DNA of 64,000 bases, from positions 240,101-304,100 of the forward strand of contig MNCI01013908.1 in the NCBI GenBank assembly GCA_015680685.1, in the 5' to 3' direction. Origin of the DNA: Gnetum montanum (Eukaryota > Streptophyta > Gnetopsida > Gnetales > Gnetaceae). Of the stretch, positions 57,834 through 64,000 are shown piece after piece. Numbering within the stretch: the stretch's first letter is position 1; each line of letters opens with the position of its first letter. The notes under the pieces were generated by a model. It did not search any database and had not been told where the DNA came from. It saw nothing but the letters and a program-made list of their open reading frames with translations. The position numbers were made by a program, and so were the translations under genes.

Positions 57834-58645
57834 TGATGAGTGGCGAGGTACCCCTATACTCAACCATATGAATACGAGTGTCTCACACATGATCTGGTCA
57901 AACTCCAAGGACTAAGTGCTTACGCGCCTTAATAGAACACTTAAGGTTAATTAATTATTGTCTTCCCAAACTTACTTATATTATCATGGTTGTATGGTTA
58001 AGTAAGCTTGAGGTATATGATTTTTATATCTTTTATCTTTTTAATGCCTATGCTAATAGGGAAAGGTGAAGAGAATTAAATGAACAACTTTCATTAACTA
58101 TTCACTAACTAAGTTCTAATTATCCTAGCACTAGTATCCATTCCCACTTTCTGCACACACCTTGAACTAGTGCAACACTGCTAGGATTACCAAACGCTAC
58201 TCGTTACTGGGTTACCAATCATTACACACGTGCTCGAAGCGATCGTACTGAATGCACTTAACTAGGAGAGTTAAGGGTTGAGAGAGATTTAATTATCTAG
58301 GAAAGCATTTAAACATTTAACAATAATTAAATCCTATTTAGCTTAGTCCACATGCTACAAGGTTTATCAGAAAGTTCATCTTTATTGCCATACACAAATG
58401 TGTGCTTAGGTACAATTTGCTCGAATAAAGATTCGTTCACTTTAAGACTCCTACTACGGGCACATGGAAATTATTCTAACTCTAGAATGGTAAAAATGCT
58501 ATATTTTGGCTAAGGATCTACATCTAGATGTGTGAACAAGTGAAAGCTACCTCTTATTTATAGGCATGATGGTGGGCTACGATATTGCATATGCGATATC
58601 GCAGGGGTGGATGCAATATCACGTACACGATATCGCAGCTCATCA
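57834..58645 (-). repeat. GP-3 5' LTR
   Basis: Plus view TGATGAGTGGCGAGG...CAGCTCATCA. In sense order: four GATATC/GATATT motifs (58579-58636), TATAAATAA (58554-58562), predicted poly(A) hairpin (58378-58432), GGTAAYCC module and end. Confidence 0.92.
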
Positions 58646-59010
58646 ATGTTGATCATCAAACATAGAGATGTAGTCAAAGTAATAGAGATGATCATAGATT
58701 ATATTAAGTCATTTAATGTTTCCATTGTGTCATTGGTAAATGTTTCTAAAACTAAATATGTCCAAAATTTAGCTAGAATATCAAGAAAGGAAATCATGTT
58801 TCCTATAGAACATGAAGATACTTTGGATAGATTATTGCAGACAAGCTAAGTCATGCAAGATCTTTATAATATCCCTAGTGATATCATTACAGTGTAGTTA
58901 GAGTTGATTTTGACAAAAGGAAAATTTATCATAGTTGAAACAAGTATACAACATATAGAAGCTAAAGTGCAGAGGCTACAAGAGGAATTAACTTAATTAA
59001 GAGATGAAAG
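58646..59010 (+). pseudogene. ATH-3 3' ORF, middle part
   Basis: Resumes after GP-3 with MLIIKHRDVVKVIEMIIDYI (open 58607-58849, its first codons lying in GP-3) and EHEDTLDRLLQ, matching ATH-2 VVVMQHQDAVGVAEVFIDHI and DHEDVLD. It continues to a solo LTR at 59011. The last five bases GAAAG are the left target duplication of that LTR. Confidence 0.78.
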
Positions 59011-60578
59011 TGTTGGTGACCGTTTGGGATGTGACCACCAACGAGTGTCCTCGAACAGGATTTAGGTGCTTGTTGGTCTCTGGCAACACCAAGGCCTACA
59101 TACCTCCAAATAGACTTAGTAGTTAATGTGAGTATGTGTGTGTGCTCTTGCGGTGTGCGATTGTGAAAAATGAAATGATTGCGTTGTGTGTAAACTACAA
59201 ATGACTTATCTTAAAGAGATTCAGCCAACTTTGTCAAGTACTGTGAGTTGTTAAGAGTTCCTATTTTGTTCAATTGCCTAGTCTATGTGGTCCTTATAAT
59301 ACCTACTTGTAACAAATAAAATTTTGCAAAAACATTTGAGCACAACTCCGTGAATCTACTTCTAATTTTCCCCAGAGAAAGAAATAGTTCCACATGAAAA
59401 CTAGAAATAGAGCAAGATTCAATGGAAATAGAAAGAAAAGAAAGCAGATTTGTGTAAAGATCTCAAATATTTAAACAAGGTAAAATGATATGAGTAAACA
59501 CTTCGTAGTAAAGCTATCCCCAAATTCAATAACTACGAATTGTTCAAACTTCCAAGGCCCAAATAAGTAATTTCTTCAAGACAATCCTACTATGCTACCA
59601 AAAAATTACTGCATAAACTATCATGTACGAGACTCCATTTTGGCTGGATAATGGATGTCAAAAATTTCATTCAACAAAACCTTCAAAAGACTTGACAATT
59701 TCTGATTGAAATACCACGGAGATTCACTTTAAAGATAAAAGAAGCTATTCTGGTCCCATCAAAATACTAAAGATTTTCTGAACCCTCTTGACTATTCAAT
59801 CGTTCAACGGCATGACTACAAGGAGAGGCTCTCTTATTACAATCTCAATAGCGGTTCTTATACATTGCACAATAATAAAATTTACTACTAAAATGTTCTT
59901 AAGGCCTTCAAACACAAGCGCTTCTATGGAAAAATTTTAATAGAAATCTTTTATTATGCAACAAGAACAAAAAGAGCAATCTAAAAATCCCAAAATTACT
60001 TGCCAAGGATGATACTATCTAAACCACTAGCTAAACAATTTAAACAAGATAAAAATAAAACATAACTCACAGGACTATGACAAAGAGGCTGAAATCTTTT
60101 CTTTAGCCAATCATCTTACAAGCAATCTTTCACAATGTGTGACCCCAAGTGTGTGCTAGTAGTCCCCCATATCTCTTTCATCTTACCCCTGAAGCCTTTT
60201 TATAGGGTTCAAAATGTAGTTACATATTCCAAAATTGGACTTGAGATGCTCTTTGATTTGCTACATATTCATATCATATAAATGATACATATAAAAATTG
60301 GACTTCCTCCATAATCTTGCTAGACTTTGGTTCCGTAAAGCCTAGTGTATCATAATATATTTATATATCTATATTGTTGCCTTGTAAAATGCATTGCTTA
60401 GAGATTCATAAGCTTACTATAGGAATGGTGCTCCTTTATATTTCTTCCTTAAATTAAAAGAATGCTTTTGTTAACTTATTCTTTTCCTTTCAAACTAAAA
60501 TTTTTGCGACTTCCCCAAAAACTCTTAACCAATTTAATCCTGCCAACCTGCTCCATGAAATGGCCAAATGTGCCAACA
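59011..60578 (-). mobile_element. Solo LTR (unassigned family)
   Basis: 1,568 bp bounded by inverted TGTTGG...CCAACA with exact 5-bp duplication GAAAG (59006-59010 and 60579-60583). No internal coding. On the minus strand CCCTATAAAAAGGC (about 60192-60210) is a good TATA box, so orientation is probably minus. It differs from all other LTRs here. It is probably the product of LTR-LTR recombination. Confidence 0.82.
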
Positions 60579-60583
60579 GAAAG

Positions 60584-61674
60584 ATGGGACTTTGCATGAT
60601 ACATGACACTTGACTAGATACAACAATTTAGAGATGATCAAATCAACCAACTAGTAGCTAAGTAGAGGCAAGTAGAGATAGAAAGGGAAAATGTAACATG
60701 GAACACTTCAGTTGTGGATGTTCAATAGATGCACATGTAAAAGATGTTACTACATTAGAGGAAGAAAATAAAAGAATTAATATAGAGAATCTTAGAAAGA
60801 AAATTGTGGAGAAAGAGATGGATATGATTAAAGAACGCATTCATTAGTTGAGAGAACAATTTTCTAGAGTCAACCTTGATATGAGATAGTTGGCTTGAGA
60901 GCATAAAATCCCATTAATGAAGGAAGTCCATGTGGTTAGAAAAAAATCAGCCATTGAAATTAATGCATGGTAGAATAAGAACAAAAAACATGAGAGGCTC
61001 AAAGAACATTTTAGAGGTTAAGTGGACATGTACAAATAAATTAATGAAAAATATATTAAGATGGTCAAAGCCAAGATCAACTTGATCACATAGTAGCTAC
61101 TTGATTGATAACCCATCTTGGATAGTCTCACTTTGATCCAAGAAGAAGAGCTTAAGAAAAAAAGCCTGTAGTTCAAGAACTTAATAGAATAGATGAGGTT
61201 AGTAAATCAACAATATGCTAACTTGGCCATGTTCACAACAAGCAAACTAAGAACATAATTGAAGCATTAGTTGGCTACTTTGTATTTGATGTATGAAAAA
61301 GCATATGTAGATAGAAAACATGTGTAGTAGCAACTTAACATTGCAAACTTTAAACTTTAGGTAGTCAAAGAAAATTATCAAGATAAAAAAGATGTGACAA
61401 CAAACATGGCCAAAAGAATGATAGATTATTAGGAGTTACAAATGTAGAGTAGGCATAGTTTATAGCCTAGTATATCAAGGCTAATCAAATGTTTCCATAG
61501 TTTATATGTCCTTGGAAAGCACCAACACTAGAGAGAATCACCAAGGTGGTGTGAACTATACATGATCCCAGGATAGAAGAAGAGAAGTTGAGTGCCTTGT
61601 TGAGCATATACAAGTTTAGGAAAACTAATGATAAAGAGAAGAAGCTAATGGAGGAGCCACCACTAGGAACCTAA
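60584..61674 (+). pseudogene. ATH-3 3' ORF, C-terminal coiled coil
   Basis: Coiled-coil part: VNLDMR, IPLMKEVHVVRKKSAIEI, KKHERLKEHF, QPILDSLTL and QQYANLAMFTTSKLR align with the ATH-2 and ATH-1 ORFs. It ends in EEPPLGT-stop, the same tail. Stops mostly at Gln/Trp positions. Confidence 0.75.
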
Positions 61675-61902
61675 AGGACTATATCAAGCCTCCATTTTAT
61701 TTTATTTTATATGAAAATTATGTTATTAATATGTCAATCATGCTTTGAATGATAATTTTGTAACACCACTCAAACAAAGATGAAACATTCATAGTTAGTT
61801 AGTTAGTCATGCATATATGTAGTGTTATCAAGTCCATGTAACCGCACAAGTTTGGAATGACTCTATTCTCATTTTTTTAAAACTCAAGTATGAGTTTTTA
61901 AT

Positions 61903-61916
61903 CAGTCATGGGATTA
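61903..61916 (+). other. ATH-3 polypurine tract (decayed)
   Basis: CAGTCATGGGATTA ends at the LTR start TGATAAAATC. Confidence 0.68.
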
Positions 61917-62721
61917 TGATAAAATCATTTATCATGTCGATTATGATATTGCACATGTAATATTATAGGGTATGTCATAGATATAATATAGTGGCCCACA
62001 GTCACGCCTATAAATATGAGTCCACCATCGTATCAAAGGATACATTTTTGCCAACCCTTAGTAAAATTATTATAGTTTTTTTTTCGTGGACTCAGAGTTA
62101 GTTGTGAATGCCCATAGTGTGGTGAATTATAGTTTTATAACATCTTTATTAGAGTGGATTGTTCCTGAACATAATTCATAAATGACAATAAATATTAAGA
62201 TTTATCTTCATCATTACAACACATCACATAGAATGTATTTACACTTCCTAAGTTATTTACTATTCCATTATTTATTAGTATGGGTGGAATACGTATGACT
62301 AGTTTTGAGCATACATTGTAATTATTTGGTAACCTAGTAGTAGATTTACTTGATTCACTCAATAGTAAAGTTACTTGGTAATCCTAGTAATAATTATATC
62401 AACCCAAGACATGTACAACAAGCTAGGAATGAACACTTATTGCCAATAGACTATAATAACTTTACATTCTCTTTATCCTTAGTTAATAGAATTGGTTACT
62501 ATTAGTATACATAGAGCCTACCAACATAATCTAATCACATACCTTACTAGGAGTTAAGCCATACGTTTTTCACTTCACTAACTTTAATGGAAAGATAATT
62601 ATCACAAACTTAGCATTGAATCACTAGTATACTTAGATTGTCCATTCATGGTTTGCAATTTGATCATGTGTAAATACTTGTGACTTATATGGTTATGTGT
62701 TGGGATTTTCACTGTTCATCA
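61917..62721 (+). repeat. ATH-3 3' LTR
   Basis: TGATAAAATC...CTGTTCATCA. ATH-2-like in overall order but clearly a different subfamily: GATATT/ATAATATT motifs (61945-62000), TATAAATA (62011-62018), AATAAAT signal at 62187-62193 and GGTAACC/GGTAATCC repeats (62328-62390). Confidence 0.85.
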
Positions 62722-64000
62722 ATCCTTATATCTTGGATGAGTTGCATTCTGTATTTATTTTTCATACACCCTACCTTGGATGTGGAGATGAACACCACTA
62801 TCCAATCCTACCTCTACATATACTTACTTTAGCTTAATCTCTTGAGCCATTGGATCAAAGGGGCTTGAGTTACATAACACTCAAAGGTTGTTAATCATGT
62901 AGGTGTCATTTGTAAATATGTATCCATCTCATGTATAATCTCATATAACCTATTTTGGTGGTGTATTGAGGTGTAGTGTAAAAGTGATGATTAAGCTAAG
63001 CCTTGTGTATATAGTTTAGAACTCAAAGAATACCCCACTCATGACTAGATGATGGTTGAATTCTTTGATTTAGCTTGCCTTAAATGTAGGAATGTAATGC
63101 CACATTGCATGAAAAAAGTGTTTGAAACATATATATTTTTGAATCATAGCCATCATTTGAATCCTATTATAGATTAAATGATCTTGTTTGATGGAAACAT
63201 AGTGAAGGATTAGAAGTACATTTAGTCGTATCCATTGATGTTACTTGTAAAAAAAGACTTGAAACAAGTAAGTCAAAAAAATATTTGACATTTTGTAGCT
63301 TCCTATATGATGGGGAGAATTAGCCATCATTTTTGTTCATACTAGTCTTTAAGGTATCATAGTACTACTAAAAATAAATAATATACAATTCATGCATCAA
63401 TCCTCAAGATTATGAAAAGCGACAAGGTCCCATCTCATTAACAACTTATTAAGTCTAATGAGGGAAGGAGGTATGTAGGCCCTATAATCAATCTATTATT
63501 ATATGAATCATGTTTAGTGTAACCATAGCCCCATTTTTTAAGAGGATTGAAAAAATTATACTAATTTTTAAAGGGTGGTAATTAGGGATGCTACAATGAT
63601 AAAGCAAAATAACTACAAGTAACTATTTCTATATCGATGTAGATGCTAATTAGTAGAGTGAAAATGAGATCATATTAACTTTGAGTTAAAATTAAAAGAT
63701 AGAATCGTGTCCAATATGAGGACATAATATGTTGATTATGACTTTTAAAAGTGATTGAATTATTAGAATGATATTGAATAGACTTCTTTTGAAGAAAATT
63801 ACAAATCTTAGGTTAAACTTTATATGAGCTTTTCAAGTTATTTGTGTTAGATCTAGGACATTATACCAAACAGGTGTAATTTAATTTGTATTAAGTAATT
63901 TATTTAATGAATAAATTTGATATAGATCTTTAAAAAAATGATACAAGTTTTTATGCTTAAATTACATTAATTAAAGTGGTTAGGCACTTAGTAGTGGCTT
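62722..64000. other. Flank without recognised features
   Basis: AT-rich, no ORF of note, no LTR ends, no retrotransposon protein motifs on either strand that I can identify. It may be the target of ATH-3 or older decayed repeat. Confidence 0.5.

Larger units (their letters stand above)
51533..58645 (-). mobile_element. GP-3: gag-protease-only Athila-related element
   Basis: 7,113 bp, minus strand, LTRs 57834-58645 and 51533-52331, decayed primer site 57814-57833, same gag-protease layout as GP-1 and GP-2. The right flank is ATGTT (58646-58650). The matching left flank is missing here through a deletion but survives in the inverted copy at 48359-48363. Confidence 0.88.
50306..62721 (+). mobile_element. 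ATH-3: 5'-truncated Athila-like element
   Basis: Only the 3' ORF, polypurine tract and 3' LTR (61917-62721) remain; gag, pol and the 5' LTR are absent. The ORF is split by GP-3 (51533-58645) and by a solo LTR (59011-60578). It starts exactly at the inner edge of the inverted repeat, so truncation and inverted duplication probably arose together. Confidence 0.78.

Noticed and set aside
1-64000. Host genes, tRNA or rRNA genes, CRISPR arrays, bacterial-type operons
   Set aside because: No cloverleaf-like or rRNA-like sequence seen, no intact gene-sized ORF. All recognisable coding is retrotransposon-derived, and the repeats are LTRs or microsatellites.
62722-64000. Additional retrotransposon coding downstream of ATH-3
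   Set aside because: I could not align any frame with gag, protease, RT, integrase or the 3' ORF, so nothing is claimed.

Overview
This window is repeat DNA from a plant nuclear genome, almost certainly a large repeat-rich one. I see no host gene, tRNA, rRNA or CRISPR array. The plant assignment rests on retrotransposon lineages: Ty3/gypsy elements of Athila/Tat type (gag, protease, RT, RNase H, integrase, then an extra 3' ORF; primer site complementary to plant tRNA-Asp) and Ty1/copia elements with the TGGTATCAGAGC initiator-tRNA-Met primer site. Every coding region carries stops and frameshifts, mostly of the C-to-T kind expected from methylated DNA. I cannot decide from this sequence between a gymnosperm and a large-genome angiosperm. 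Names used here are local: COP = copia, ATH = full-length Athila-like, GP = gag-protease-only relatives.

Region 1-47187 is one four-level nest. The oldest layer is COP-1 (minus strand), cut in two: 1-840 and 47082-47187. ATH-1 (plus, 841-47081) lies inside it, with own sequence of about 12.7 kb. Three elements interrupt ATH-1: COP-2, a gag-only copia (4277-10263, exact 5-bp duplication GAATC), between gag and protease; GP-1 (minus, 11607-18716) inside reverse transcriptase; and ATH-2 (plus, 21870-42258) in the spacer after integrase. ATH-2 (own sequence about 13.1 kb) is itself interrupted in gag by GP-2 (minus, 23206-30521, exact duplication GATAT).

Region 47188-64000 holds a truncated GP-type LTR, a large inverted duplication (arms 48437-49666 and 50306-51533), a 5'-truncated third Athila-like element ATH-3 (plus, 50306-62721) interrupted by GP-3 (minus, 51533-58645) and by a solo LTR (59011-60578, exact duplication GAAAG), and a final 1.3 kb without recognisable features.

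The most interesting signal is a putative extra transcription unit in the ATH elements, between integrase and the 3' LTR. It consists of a TATA promoter whose short motifs copy those in the same element's own LTR, a 5' exon, a 271-284 nt intron whose acceptor abuts the ATG, and an ORF of about 900 codons with a conserved N-terminal domain, a long coiled coil and a conserved C-terminal tail. The ORF is found in three divergent elements; the promoter and intron in two. The second signal is the GP family: three copies sharing a gag-protease-only layout and the same loss of the whole RT-RNase H-integrase block, yet keeping LTR ends, primer site and polypurine tract like those of the ATH elements, which suggests mobilisation in trans. 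LTRs of all families also share a predicted poly(A)-signal hairpin and a repeated GGTAAYCCAGT module.
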